Below, piece by piece: positions 24,883-33,665 of a DNA stretch of 64,000 bases. Positions within the stretch are counted from its first letter, which is position 1. Every line of letters starts with the position of its first letter. Under the pieces are notes generated by a model. It was not told the origin of the DNA. It saw only the letters and a program-made list of their open reading frames with translations, and made no database searches. The stretch is from an uncultured Chloroflexus sp. Lineage in GTDB: Bacteria; Chloroflexota; Chloroflexia; Chloroflexales; Chloroflexaceae. The DNA lies in the NCBI RefSeq assembly GCF_937129525.1, contig NZ_CAKZNK010000057.1, positions 1 through 64,000 on the forward strand, in the 5' to 3' direction. The translations under genes and the position numbers were made by a program.

Positions 24883-24907
24883 ATACCCGCCCGATAAGGG
24901 CGGGTAT
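24883..24907. terminator. Hairpin between rskA-like gene and tRNA-Arg
   Basis: A perfect 10-bp stem (atacccgccc/gggcgggtat) with a GATAA loop is followed by CTTTGT on + and TTTCG on -. It can end both transcripts. Confidence 0.8.
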
Positions 24908-24915
24908 CTTTGTAC

Positions 24916-24992
<77 letters not shown>

Positions 24993-25004
24993 ATTTCGCC
25001 CCAA

Positions 25005-25033
25005 AGTATACTCGATTGCCGACAAGCTGTCAA
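25005..25033 (-). promoter_or_regulatory. tRNA-Arg promoter
   Basis: On the - strand TTGACA (25028-25033), a 17-bp spacer and TATACT (25005-25010) lie about 12 bases before the tRNA 5' end. This is a near-consensus housekeeping promoter. Confidence 0.75.
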
Positions 25034-25218
25034 TGGCAAGAGTTGCGCCTGGTGGCTGTCAGGCATTGTTTGAGTACACAACTTTTGACTTCAGGTTGTA
25101 GAAAGACTACAATCGCTATTAGGCTGGCTCGTTGCGAGTTAGCGGCATCTCGCAACCTGCTCATGTTATTTGTCGCAACCACAACCCTCGATTGTCAGAA
25201 CACACCCGGAGGATGAGC

Positions 25219-26109
25219 GTGCAACGGTGGAAGCGCATCTTGAGCTGGATCGGTCTGGTCATCGCCGTGGCAATTGGCGGCCTGTTATTGAGTATTCCAT
25301 TTGACGCCCTGATCGGTAGTGGGCGAGTTGCCGCGCTCACCAATACCACCATTCCCGGCCCGGCTGGCCCGATTCGCGCATTTGTCGCCCAACCGGACAC
25401 TCCTGGCCCTCATCCAGCCGTCATCATGATCCACGAGTGGTGGGGGTTGCGTCCCGACATCATCGAAAAAGCCACTGCGTTAGCCGCCGATGGCTATCTG
25501 GTGGTGGCTCCTGACACCTTTCGCGGCGCCAGTACAACGTGGATTCCTCGCGCCATCTATCAGGTCACCACAACTCCGCTCGAACAAGTGCAGGCCGATC
25601 TTGATGCGGTGTTCGCATGGCTGACGGCGCGGCCTGATGTGCTGGCCGATCAGATTGCTGTAATCGGCTTTTGCTACGGTGGCCGTATGTCATTGCTCTA
25701 CACGCTGCACAACCCGGCGATTGCGGCAACCGGTATCTTCTACGGGATGGCGACGGTCGATCCGGGCGCATTGGGCCAGATCCGCGGGCCGGTGCTGGGG
25801 ATCTTCGGTGGAGCTGATGCCTCGATCCCGCTCAGCGAAGTCGAGCAGCTTGAACGCAACCTGAAAGCTGCCGGAGTTGATACGCGCTTCCTGATATTTC
25901 CCGATCAGCCGCATGCCTTTGTTGGTGGCATCGAGTCAATTAATGCCGGCGGCGCGCCTGGCGAAGCCTGGCAGGCGTTGCGAGCGTTTCTGTCGGAGGC
26001 ATTGCGACAGACCCCGGCGTCGCAGTTACCTCTACCGGCTGGCAGCCCGGGATCATCAGCGGGATCGGTTTGGGGCATGCTGCATCATCGCTTCGTCTGC
26101 GGCTGGTAG
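25219..26109 (+). CDS. Dienelactone hydrolase-family esterase, membrane-anchored
   Basis: 296 residues from GTG at 25219, six bases after GGAGG; the ATG at 25213 touches that site. One N-terminal membrane helix (about 9-27) is followed by an alpha/beta-hydrolase of the dienelactone hydrolase type. It has MIHEWWGLRPDI, the nucleophile motif GFCYGGR (Cys, as in true dienelactone hydrolases), FGGAD for the Asp, and DQPHAFVGG for the His. The last 30 residues, after the fold, are Pro/Ser/Gly-rich and unlike the family. The substrate is unknown; the anchor suggests it acts outside the membrane. Confidence 0.87.
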   Translation: MQRWKRILSWIGLVIAVAIGGLLLSIPFDALIGSGRVAALTNTTIPGPAGPIRAFVAQPDTPGPHPAVIMIHEWWGLRPDIIEKATALAADGYLVVAPDTFRGASTTWIPRAIYQVTTTPLEQVQADLDAVFAWLTARPDVLADQIAVIGFCYGGRMSLLYTLHNPAIAATGIFYGMATVDPGALGQIRGPVLGIFGGADASIPLSEVEQLERNLKAAGVDTRFLIFPDQPHAFVGGIESINAGGAPGEAWQALRAFLSEALRQTPASQLPLPAGSPGSSAGSVWGMLHHRFVCGW

Positions 26110-26129
26110 ACGAATTTACAAAGATCGCC

Positions 26130-26158
26130 TTGACGAAATTCGTGGAGAGTGGTACACT
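26130..26158 (+). promoter_or_regulatory. Promoter of the TrmB regulator gene
   Basis: TTGACG (26130-26135), a 17-bp spacer and TACACT (26153-26158) lie 25 bases before the ATG. Confidence 0.6.
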
Positions 26159-26183
26159 TTTAGTAGTTCGGAAATGAACAACT

Positions 26184-26966
26184 ATGATGGACGCGAATCT
26201 ATTAGAACAATTGACTGCGCTGGGGCTAACCGAATATGAAGCGCGTGTATACCTGGCGTTGCTGAGCGAGCATCCATCCACAGGGTATCAGATCAGCAAG
26301 ATGGCCGGTATCCCGCGCTCGATGGTCTACGAAGCGTTAGGGCGGTTAGAAGCGCGCGGCGCGGTACTGAAGTCGGTTGAAGAGAAAGCGACGCTCTACC
26401 GTCCGATCTCGCCGGCGATTCTGCTTGATCGGTACGAGCGTGAAGCGCGCGAGCGGGCTGAGACGTTGCGCAACCAGTTGATGCCGCTCTTTCGGCACGA
26501 AGAGAGCGACCGGCTGTGGAACTTTAGCGGTCGTCGCGAGGCACTGGCTGCGGCGCGCGATCTGATCGAGGGCGCCGAACGCGAGCTGATGCTGGTCTTG
26601 ACCGATGCCGACGTTGAAGCGCTCTACCCGGCGCTGGCCGCAGCGCATGCGCGTGGCGTGGCGCTCGGCGTCATTCTCACCGGCGAAGCGCCGTTTTCGT
26701 TTGGTCAGGTGGTGCGTCATCCCAAACGTGAGACCGAGTTGCATGGGATGGTCGAAACCTTGATCGTTGTGGCTGACGAGCGCGAGTTTCTGATCGCATC
26801 CGGTCATCTGTCTACTACCGCCACGGTCACGACCAATCGCAATATGGTCTTGATCGCGCGCCAGTTTATCTGGATGGAGCTGTTCGCCCAACGAATTTTT
26901 GCCCGTCTCGGTGATGATCTGTTAGCCAGACTTGACCCCGAAGATCGGCAAGTGCTGCATTCGTAG
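26184..26966 (+). CDS. TrmB-family transcriptional regulator
   Basis: 260 residues. The N-terminal winged helix (about 1-75; LGLTEYEARVYLALL, PRSMVYEALGRLEARG) is the TrmB DNA-binding domain. A short helical linker (about 85-110) leads to a C-terminal effector domain with SGRREALAAARDLI and a PLD-like fold. TrmB regulators often respond to sugars but also control other genes. The metal ATPase gene begins 112 bp downstream on the same strand, so it is the most obvious candidate target, though no operator was identified. Confidence 0.88.
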   Translation: MMDANLLEQLTALGLTEYEARVYLALLSEHPSTGYQISKMAGIPRSMVYEALGRLEARGAVLKSVEEKATLYRPISPAILLDRYEREARERAETLRNQLMPLFRHEESDRLWNFSGRREALAAARDLIEGAERELMLVLTDADVEALYPALAAAHARGVALGVILTGEAPFSFGQVVRHPKRETELHGMVETLIVVADEREFLIASGHLSTTATVTTNRNMVLIARQFIWMELFAQRIFARLGDDLLARLDPEDRQVLHS

Positions 26967-27077
26967 GTCGAGCGGTGAGCGTGGCGAAGAAATCTTCTCG
27001 CGGGCATTTGCCAGGCTCAGCCAGACAGGATAGCGGCAGGCGTAGCCGGTTAGCGCAGCGGCAGAGAGGAGATGAGC

Positions 27078-29000
27078 ATGATTACCGTTTCCAATACAAC
27101 ATCCCGACAGCGATGGACGCTGTGGCTAAATGACGAGATCCTCGAACCGGCCTTTGTAGCGTTGACTTTGATCGGAATTATTGCCGGTCTTATGTTAGAA
27201 GGGATCGGTGCGCCTGATACCGTTATTCTGGCCGTTCATCTCGCAACCTACTTTTTTGGCGGTTTTTACGCCACTCGCACTATTATCGAGTCGCTGCGCC
27301 ACTGGTCAATTGAGGTCGATCTCTTAATGGTGCTGGCGGCACTCGGCGCCGGCTACCTGGGTGATTTTACCGAAGGCGCCATTCTGCTCTTCCTCTTTTC
27401 GCTCAGCAATGTGCTACAAGCGTATGCGATGCGGCGCACCAGGCAGGCAATCAGCGCTTTGATGGAATTGCGCCCCGATACGGTTACCATACTTCGTGAC
27501 GGACGCGAACTCCAGGTATCGGTTGAGGAGGTACAGGTTGGTGACGTGGTAGCCCTGCATCCCGGCGATCGCGTGCCGCTTGATGGAGTGATCGAGCGCG
27601 GGAGTGGCGCATTTGACGAGTCGGCTATCACTGGTGAGTCAATGCCGGTGCTGAAGACGCCGGGCATGACGGTACTGGCCGGCACGCTCAACCAGACTGG
27701 CGCGATTGCGATGCGGGTAACGAAACCGGCACATGAGAGCACGCTGGCCCGCATCATCACAATGGTGAGCGAAGCACAGGCGCGCAAAGCGCGTTCGCAG
27801 AGCTTTCTCGAATATTTCGAGCAGCGTTATGCGATTGGCGTGATTGTGGCCGTAGCCCTCTTCATCCTGGCGATGCCGGCGCTTACCGGCGCTGCCTTTG
27901 CCGATGTCTTCTATCGCGGCATGGTGCTGCTCACGGTTGCATCACCCTGCGCGCTGGTCATTAGCGTGCCGGCATCACTGCTTAGCGCAATTGCTGCCGG
28001 CGCCCGGCGCGGCGTGCTCTTCAAGGGTGGCGTGCATCTGGAAGAGCTGAGCAAGGTGCGCGTGATCGCTTTCGACAAGACCGGTACCCTTACCTTTGGC
28101 AAACCAGTAGTGACCGATCTGGTGCCGGAAGGTGATATTGATGAGCAGGAACTGCTGACCGTCGCGGCTCGCGCCGAGCAGCCTTCAGAGCATCCGATTG
28201 CGCGCGCGATTTTGCATGCCGCCGAAGAGCGTGGCATCACGATTGCGCCTCCCGATCAATTCACCGCCGTGACCGGTATGGGGGTCAAGGCGATGTGGGA
28301 TGGCGTTGAGACACTGGTTGGCTCGCCACGGCTGTTTGCCGAGGCAGGCGTTATTGTGCCTGCCGGGTTACTCGCTCGCGCCGATGAACTGATCGGGCAA
28401 GGGCGGGGAAGCGTATTGCTGGTCAGGCGCGGCAAGCAGTGGCTGGGATTGGTTGCCGTCATGGATCGCGAACGTCCTGATGCGGCGCAGCGGATTGCCG
28501 AGTTGCGCGCCGCCGGGATCGAGCGGATCGTAATGCTCACTGGCGATAATCCGCAGGTGGCTGAGGCAATGGCGCGACGATTGGGTATCGACGAGGTGCA
28601 TGCCGGCCTCTTGCCTGCCGATAAGCTCCGCATTGTCGAACAGCTTCGTCAGCGCTACGGAGCGGTCGCGATGGTTGGTGATGGCGTCAACGATGCGCCG
28701 GCACTGGCAGCAGCGACAGTGGGGATTGCCATGGGCGCAGCGGGAACAGATGCCGCTCTCGAAACTGCCGACCTGGTCTTGATGCGCGATGATTTAGGTG
28801 CAATTAGCTATGCGCTGCGCCTGAGCCGCCGGACCCAGCGCGTGGTCTGGCAGAATATCGCCTTCGCGCTGGCCGTGGTTGTCGTGCTGGTGAGCGCGAC
28901 TCTGACCATCGGTGTGCCATTGCCGCTCGGCGTGGTTGGTCACGAGGGGAGTACCATCATTGTGGTGCTGAACGGACTACGGTTGTTGCTGTTTCGGTGA
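27078..29000 (+). CDS. P1B-4-type metal-transporting ATPase (Co/Fe exporter class)
   Basis: 640 residues from the ATG at 27078, six bases after GAGAGGAG. There is no N-terminal metal-binding domain. The phosphorylated Asp is D333 in DKTGT; ITGESMP, the MLTGDNP stretch and MVGDGVNDAPAL complete the P-type core. The metal-site motif in the sixth helix is SPC (289-291), not CPC or TPC, and the last helices hold HEGST starting at 622. Both mark subgroup P1B-4, known for cobalt and ferrous-iron efflux (CoaT, CtpD, PfeT). The TrmB gene upstream may regulate it. Confidence 0.92.
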   Translation: MITVSNTTSRQRWTLWLNDEILEPAFVALTLIGIIAGLMLEGIGAPDTVILAVHLATYFFGGFYATRTIIESLRHWSIEVDLLMVLAALGAGYLGDFTEGAILLFLFSLSNVLQAYAMRRTRQAISALMELRPDTVTILRDGRELQVSVEEVQVGDVVALHPGDRVPLDGVIERGSGAFDESAITGESMPVLKTPGMTVLAGTLNQTGAIAMRVTKPAHESTLARIITMVSEAQARKARSQSFLEYFEQRYAIGVIVAVALFILAMPALTGAAFADVFYRGMVLLTVASPCALVISVPASLLSAIAAGARRGVLFKGGVHLEELSKVRVIAFDKTGTLTFGKPVVTDLVPEGDIDEQELLTVAARAEQPSEHPIARAILHAAEERGITIAPPDQFTAVTGMGVKAMWDGVETLVGSPRLFAEAGVIVPAGLLARADELIGQGRGSVLLVRRGKQWLGLVAVMDRERPDAAQRIAELRAAGIERIVMLTGDNPQVAEAMARRLGIDEVHAGLLPADKLRIVEQLRQRYGAVAMVGDGVNDAPALAAATVGIAMGAAGTDAALETADLVLMRDDLGAISYALRLSRRTQRVVWQNIAFALAVVVVLVSATLTIGVPLPLGVVGHEGSTIIVVLNGLRLLLFR

Positions 29001-29077
29001 CAGTTGGTTAGCGCCATGATCTGAATGAACCCGGCGCAGTGAAGCTGGTAGTAATATCAGGAACGTAAACTATGTCT

Positions 29078-29103
29078 GGCGGGACGCAATTCTGCGTCCC
29101 GCC
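29078..29103 (+). terminator. Hairpin after the metal ATPase gene
   Basis: A perfect 11-bp stem (ggcgggacgca/tgcgtcccgcc) with an ATTC loop and a GTTGGTTTAT tail. The rest of the gap 29001-29348 shows no gene. Confidence 0.75.
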
Positions 29104-29348
29104 GTTGGTTTATATCACGCGCAGATTCGGTTGCGAGCAGGGTCTTTCGCTGCTGTGCGATGGCGGTGGAGATACGCTCCGGCAAATGCGGGATGGATGT
29201 GATGCGGGATTGTCTTCCGCGCGGACACCGACTGCGAGAAGTAACGCTTTACTGGAGGTTAAGTAATTTGCTCTGACAGGTAATGTTTGAGTCATCTTGG
29301 TTTGCTATTGTAGAAGCAACGTATACCGGCATTCGTGAGGTGAAGGAT

Positions 29349-30248
29349 ATGCGTTTTTGCTCTGTTTTTTGCGTTGTTCTCGTTCTTTGTCTAATCCTCT
29401 GGCCAGCGCCGCCACCTCCACTTGACGCGCAAGCCGATCTAATGTAGCAAGTCATCGAGCTGACGAATCAAATTCGGATGGCCAACGGCCTGTCACCGCT
29501 TCGCCGCAATGACCAGTTACAGGCTGCCGCAATGTATATCGCGCAAGACAATGCCAGTCGCAATCTGCTCTCACATACCGATGCGCTGGGTAGAACTATG
29601 GGCAGTCGATTTCGGGATTTCGGGTATAACTACTCAATCGCGGCAGAAAATCTCGCGGCAGGGTATCAGACGCCGGCCAGTGTGCTGGATGGCTGGATGA
29701 ATAGTTCGGGGCATCGAGATAATATTCTGCGGGATGGCTTATGTGAAATCGGTGCCGGCTATGTCTACGCGAGCAATACGACCTATAAAAGCTTTTGGTC
29801 ACAAGCGTTTGGCTGTCGCTTCAACACCTATCCGGTCGTGATTAATGGCGAAGCGGCGGCGACGACATCGCCCTTGGTGCAGCTCTACATCTACGGCAGC
29901 GGGTGGGCCGAGCAGATGCGGCTGAGTAACGACGGCGTCACCTGGACGGAGTGGATGCCTTACGCTTCCACAATGAATTGGACGATCCCATCCGGTCAGG
30001 GAATGCGCACCGTCTTTGTCGAGGTGCGGCGTGGCGCAACTGTCTATCAGTCGAGCGATACGATTGAGCTGGTTGCCACTTCCACGCCCACGCCGACGCG
30101 CACGCTAACGCCCACGCCGACGCGCACGCTAACGCCCACGCCGACGCGCACGCTAACGCCCACGCTCACGCCGACGCGCACCCCAACAGCGCCAGCAACC
30201 GGCACTACACCGCCGTATCAGATCTTCATTCCGGTGACGTTGAATTGA
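29349..30248 (+). pseudogene. CAP/SCP-domain secreted protein interrupted by one in-frame TAG
   Basis: The frame opens at ATG 29349 after GTGAAGGAT with a signal peptide (about residues 2-20) and is broken by TAG at 29445-29447 (codon 33). It then continues in the same frame, without any indel, to 30248. The downstream part is a CAP domain (QVIELTNQIRMANG, HTDAL, AENLAAGYQTP, GHRDNIL) with the usual His and Glu residues. An all-beta region follows, then a Thr-Pro repeat linker (TPTPTRTLTPTPTRTL), and the tail is YQIFIPVTLN. One T-to-C change would restore Gln. Translation restart at the ATG at 29478 would give a protein without a signal peptide. Confidence 0.8.
30090..30185 (+). repeat. Thr-Pro-coding 24-bp tandem repeat
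   Basis: The unit cgcccacgccgacgcgcacg with cta inserted is repeated three times or more within the CAP-protein gene. It encodes TPTPTRTL copies, a typical extended wall-spanning linker. Confidence 0.85.
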
Positions 30249-30532
30249 CAAATCGCTGCTTCAGACGTATAGTTAGGAAAGCCTGTAAGGCGCTGGTTAA
30301 CAACGATGAGGAACGGAACCGCTATGGACAGTAGTCATTCTCGTCAGCGGCAAAGTGTGGTGATAACAATCAATACATACACCGGCCTCATCGGGATGGT
30401 GTGCCGGCACGAATAGGTATAGCGCCTTTTCGATAGAACGTGCCCCGGTGAGGTCTTGCCCGCCGGGGCATTATTGTGTCTGTATGGTTGTCGTCACCCC
30501 TGCGCCGCTGTCAAGATGCAGAGGGGGTGACA
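30249..30532 (+). promoter_or_regulatory. Structured leader of mgtE (possible Mg-responsive attenuator)
   Basis: The 284-bp gap is rich in potential stems, for example ccggcctcatcgggatggtg with gccggcac near 30381-30411. It ends in a terminator-like hairpin at 30441-30470: an 8-bp perfect stem (tgccccgg/ccggggca) with a TTATTGT tail, 62 bases before the ATG. This is where an M-box would be expected before mgtE, but I could not align the M-box core with confidence. Confidence 0.4.
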
Positions 30533-31888
30533 ATGACCACTTTTCCAACTCCCCGCCTCGATGAGGTACAGGCACTGATTGCCGAACAGCGCTGGCTCGA
30601 TTTACGCGAGCAGCTCTCGCGCTGGCCTGCTCCTGAGATCGCCGATCTGCTCCGCGAATTGTCTTCAGCCGAACGAATGCTGGTATTTCGCGTCTTGCCG
30701 CGCGCATTAGCTGGCGAAGTCTTCTCATATCTCGAACACGATGATCAGTACGAGTTGCTGTCGAGCCTGAGTCAGGAAGAGACCCGCCTGCTGCTCGCCA
30801 ACCTGAACCCTGATGACCGCACGCAGTTATTTGAAGAGTTGCCCGGACAGGTAACGCAAAAGTTATTAAACTTGCTCAGCCCGGAAGATTTGCGTGAAGC
30901 GCGTCAGTTGCTCGGTTATCCCGAAGAGAGTGTTGGGCGGCTGATGACGCCGGATTATGTGGCAGTGCGCCCGAACTGGACGATTGCGCGCGCTTTGGAA
31001 CATATCCGCAACCGTGGTCGGAATAGTGAAACGATTGATGTCATCTATGTAACCGATGAACGCTGGCGCTTGCTTGACGCGATTGAATTGCGCCGATTTA
31101 TCCTGGCTGAGCCAACGCAGACGGTGCGAAGTTTGATGGATGAGAGCTATGTTGTGCTCTCTGCGTTTGATGATCGCGAGCGGGCTGTTGAAGCGCTCCG
31201 TCGCTATAGCCTGCCGGCTTTGCCGGTCGTCGATTCCGACGGCGTGCTGGTGGGTATCGTTACCTTTGATGATCTGATCGATGTAGCTGAAGAGGAAGTA
31301 ACGGAAGATTTCCATCGCAGCGCAGCAATAGAACCGCTACGCGGGAATTATCTCGAGGTGCCGGTCCTGGAACTGGTGCAGAAGCGGGTGCCGTGGCTGG
31401 TGGGGTTGGTATTTGTCAATGTCTTCTCGGGCGCCGCTATTGCCGCTTTTGAAGAGACTATCGCGGCTGTGGTCTCGCTGGTCTTTTTCTTGCCCCTGCT
31501 GATCGGTAGCGCTGGCAATGCCGGCTCACAATCGGCGACGTTGACGGTGCGCGCGCTGGCAACCGGTGACATTGAAGCGAGTGACTGGTGGCGATTGCTG
31601 TTCAAAGAACTACTGGTTGCCGCGTTACTGGGTAGCTCTATGGCGCTTGCCGTTGGCGTGCTTGGTGTCATCCGGGTAGGCTGGGAAGTTGCCGGTGTGG
31701 TCTCGCTCACCATGATGGTGCTGGTCTTGATGGGAAGTCTGATCGGGATGTCGTTGCCGTTCCTGCTGCGTCGCTTCGGCCTCGATCCAGCCACTGCAAG
31801 CGGCCCGTTGGTCACATCATTGTCAGACATCGGCGGTGTATTGATCTACTTCTCGCTGGCAACGTGGTTACTGGGTCTGGCATCGTAA
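30533..31888 (+). CDS. mgtE: Magnesium transporter MgtE
   Basis: 451 residues from the ATG at 30533 with GAGGGGG upstream. The N-terminal superhelical MgtE-N domain (about 5-125) is followed by a CBS pair (about 130-255; SVGRLMTPDYVAV, SLPALPVVDSDGVLVGI), a plug helix (about 258-275) and five C-terminal membrane helices. The first helices carry VNVFSGAAIAAFEE, PLLIGSAGNAGSQSA is conserved around helix 2, and the final helix has SLSDIGGVLIYF with the pore-lining Asp. Cytosolic Mg binding to the N and CBS domains closes the channel. It is the first gene of a probable operon with the ABC genes, with only 14 bp between. Confidence 0.95.
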   Translation: MTTFPTPRLDEVQALIAEQRWLDLREQLSRWPAPEIADLLRELSSAERMLVFRVLPRALAGEVFSYLEHDDQYELLSSLSQEETRLLLANLNPDDRTQLFEELPGQVTQKLLNLLSPEDLREARQLLGYPEESVGRLMTPDYVAVRPNWTIARALEHIRNRGRNSETIDVIYVTDERWRLLDAIELRRFILAEPTQTVRSLMDESYVVLSAFDDRERAVEALRRYSLPALPVVDSDGVLVGIVTFDDLIDVAEEEVTEDFHRSAAIEPLRGNYLEVPVLELVQKRVPWLVGLVFVNVFSGAAIAAFEETIAAVVSLVFFLPLLIGSAGNAGSQSATLTVRALATGDIEASDWWRLLFKELLVAALLGSSMALAVGVLGVIRVGWEVAGVVSLTMMVLVLMGSLIGMSLPFLLRRFGLDPATASGPLVTSLSDIGGVLIYFSLATWLLGLAS

Positions 31889-31902
31889 GAGGGAGTAAAA
31901 CT

Positions 31903-33624
31903 ATGTTCAAACCACGCACCTTTACCCCCGATCTTCCAAAAAGCTCCCTCTTTAGCCGCGCCGATCTCTGGCTATTGCTCATCCTGATCGGGCTACTGGC
32001 GCTGGCAATTGTTGCCGCCGAAGGGGCGCCGGCTACCGTACAGGGGCCGGATATCGATCTCTCGCTGAGCGCGCTGCCGTTTTACGCGCTGCGTTCGGTA
32101 GGTCGGATGGCGCTGGCTTACGGATTGTCGTTGCTGTTCACCTTGATCTACGGTTATATCGCCGCCTACAACGCGCGCGCCGAGCGGATTATGATTCCGC
32201 TGCTCGATGTGTTGCAGAGTGTGCCGATCCTGTCGTTTTTGCCGGTGGTTTTGCTCAGCTTGAGCGCAGTGCTGCCCGAAGCGATTGCGGTCGAACTGAC
32301 GGCGGTGGTGCTGATCTTTACCAGCCAGGTCTGGAACATGACCTTTGCCTGGTACCAGTCACTGACCACCATACCGCGCGAGTTGCGCGAAGCGAGCAGC
32401 ATCTTCTCATTCTCGCGCTGGCAGCGCTTCACCACGCTCGAATTTCCGTTCGGCGCAATTGCCCTGGTCTGGAATAGCATGATGAGCTGGGCCGGAGGCT
32501 GGTTTTTCCTGATGGCGGCAGAGATCTTTACCCTTGGAGAGCGCGATTTTCGCCTGATGGGTCTGGGCGCGTTTCTGCAAACGGCAGCCGACCGTGGCGA
32601 TATAGGCGCGATTGGTTGGGGTTTGCTTGCGCTGGTGATCGTCATCGTCACCCTTGATCAGTTTGTATGGCGGCCACTGCTGGCCTGGGCCAGCCAGTTT
32701 CGGCTGGAAATGATTGGGCGCGATGATGATGAGGCGCAGTCGTGGTTTTACGATCTGATCCGGCAGTCGGCGCTGTCGCAATGGTTTGGTCGTCTGGCCG
32801 GCAGCATCGACCAGTTCGTTGGGCGCGTCTTTCGTCAGCATCCTGCGCCTGATCCTTTCCTGGATAACTCGACTCAGCGACGTTCGGCATTGAGCTGGGT
32901 GCTGACAGTTGTCGGTGTACTGATCATAGCATGGGGTGTCTGGAGCGGGAGCCAACTGCTGCTTCAGGTATCAATCGCGCAATGGGGATCGATTATCCTT
33001 GGCGTGGGCGCGACGATGTTGCGGGTTGCTACCGCAACGACCCTGGCCTTGCTCTGGACGGTGCCGGTGGGAGTGTATATCGGCACGCGGCCACGGGCGG
33101 CAGCAGTCTTGCAGCCGATTGTGCAGATTGCCGCTTCGATCCCGGCAACGGCGCTCTTTCCCGTGCTGGTGCTGGCGTTGATTGCCATTCCGGGCGGATT
33201 AAATCTGGCCGCGATTGCGCTGATGATGCTGGGCACGCAATGGTACGTGCTCTTCAATGTGATTGCTGGCGCTGCGGCCATCCCTCAGGATCTCCGCTTT
33301 ACCAGCGAACTCTTGCAATTGCGCGGCTGGGAACGCTGGCGTATCCTGATCTTACCCGGTCTCTTCCCCTACCTGATCACCGGTCTGATCACAGCCAGCG
33401 GTGGGGCGTGGAATGCCAGCATCGTTGCCGAGTATGTCGTGTTTAATCAGCAGACGTATCAGACATTTGGCATCGGGGCGCAAATTGCTGCGGCAACCGC
33501 CGCCGGCGATTTTGCCGGTTTGTTTGCGGCGACGCTGGCGATGATTGCGGCAGTCGTTACCATCAATCGACTGGTCTGGCGACGGTTGTACCGGCTGGCC
33601 GAATCGAAGTACCGGATGGAATAA
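31903..33624 (+). CDS. ABC transporter permease, two fused permease domains
   Basis: 573 residues from the ATG at 31903 (GAGGGAG upstream). Two BPD-type permease modules are fused. The first (about 25-280) has the EAA-like loop EASSIFSFSRWQRF and the second (about 340-565) has TSELLQLRGWERWR. In related systems (nitrate/taurine/thiamine-precursor class) the halves are separate subunits. There is no substrate-binding protein gene here. It starts 14 bp after mgtE and its ATPase partner follows 41 bp downstream. Substrate unknown; linkage with mgtE hints at a cation, which is inference only. Confidence 0.87.
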   Translation: MFKPRTFTPDLPKSSLFSRADLWLLLILIGLLALAIVAAEGAPATVQGPDIDLSLSALPFYALRSVGRMALAYGLSLLFTLIYGYIAAYNARAERIMIPLLDVLQSVPILSFLPVVLLSLSAVLPEAIAVELTAVVLIFTSQVWNMTFAWYQSLTTIPRELREASSIFSFSRWQRFTTLEFPFGAIALVWNSMMSWAGGWFFLMAAEIFTLGERDFRLMGLGAFLQTAADRGDIGAIGWGLLALVIVIVTLDQFVWRPLLAWASQFRLEMIGRDDDEAQSWFYDLIRQSALSQWFGRLAGSIDQFVGRVFRQHPAPDPFLDNSTQRRSALSWVLTVVGVLIIAWGVWSGSQLLLQVSIAQWGSIILGVGATMLRVATATTLALLWTVPVGVYIGTRPRAAAVLQPIVQIAASIPATALFPVLVLALIAIPGGLNLAAIALMMLGTQWYVLFNVIAGAAAIPQDLRFTSELLQLRGWERWRILILPGLFPYLITGLITASGGAWNASIVAEYVVFNQQTYQTFGIGAQIAAATAAGDFAGLFAATLAMIAAVVTINRLVWRRLYRLAESKYRME

Positions 33625-33665
33625 CTGGCAAGTTGAGGTTTTCAGAGCCAGTAAGGAGTAATATT

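Noticed and set aside
27078..27400. N-terminal heavy-metal-binding domain in the P-type ATPase
   Set aside because: No CxxC or His-rich motif is present; the chain begins directly with membrane helices, as in P1B-4.
29072..29266. Small gene after the metal ATPase
   Set aside because: The frame runs through the terminator hairpin and has no ribosome site.
30249..30470. Definite M-box riboswitch
   Set aside because: I could not align the conserved M-box core, so it is listed only as a structured leader.
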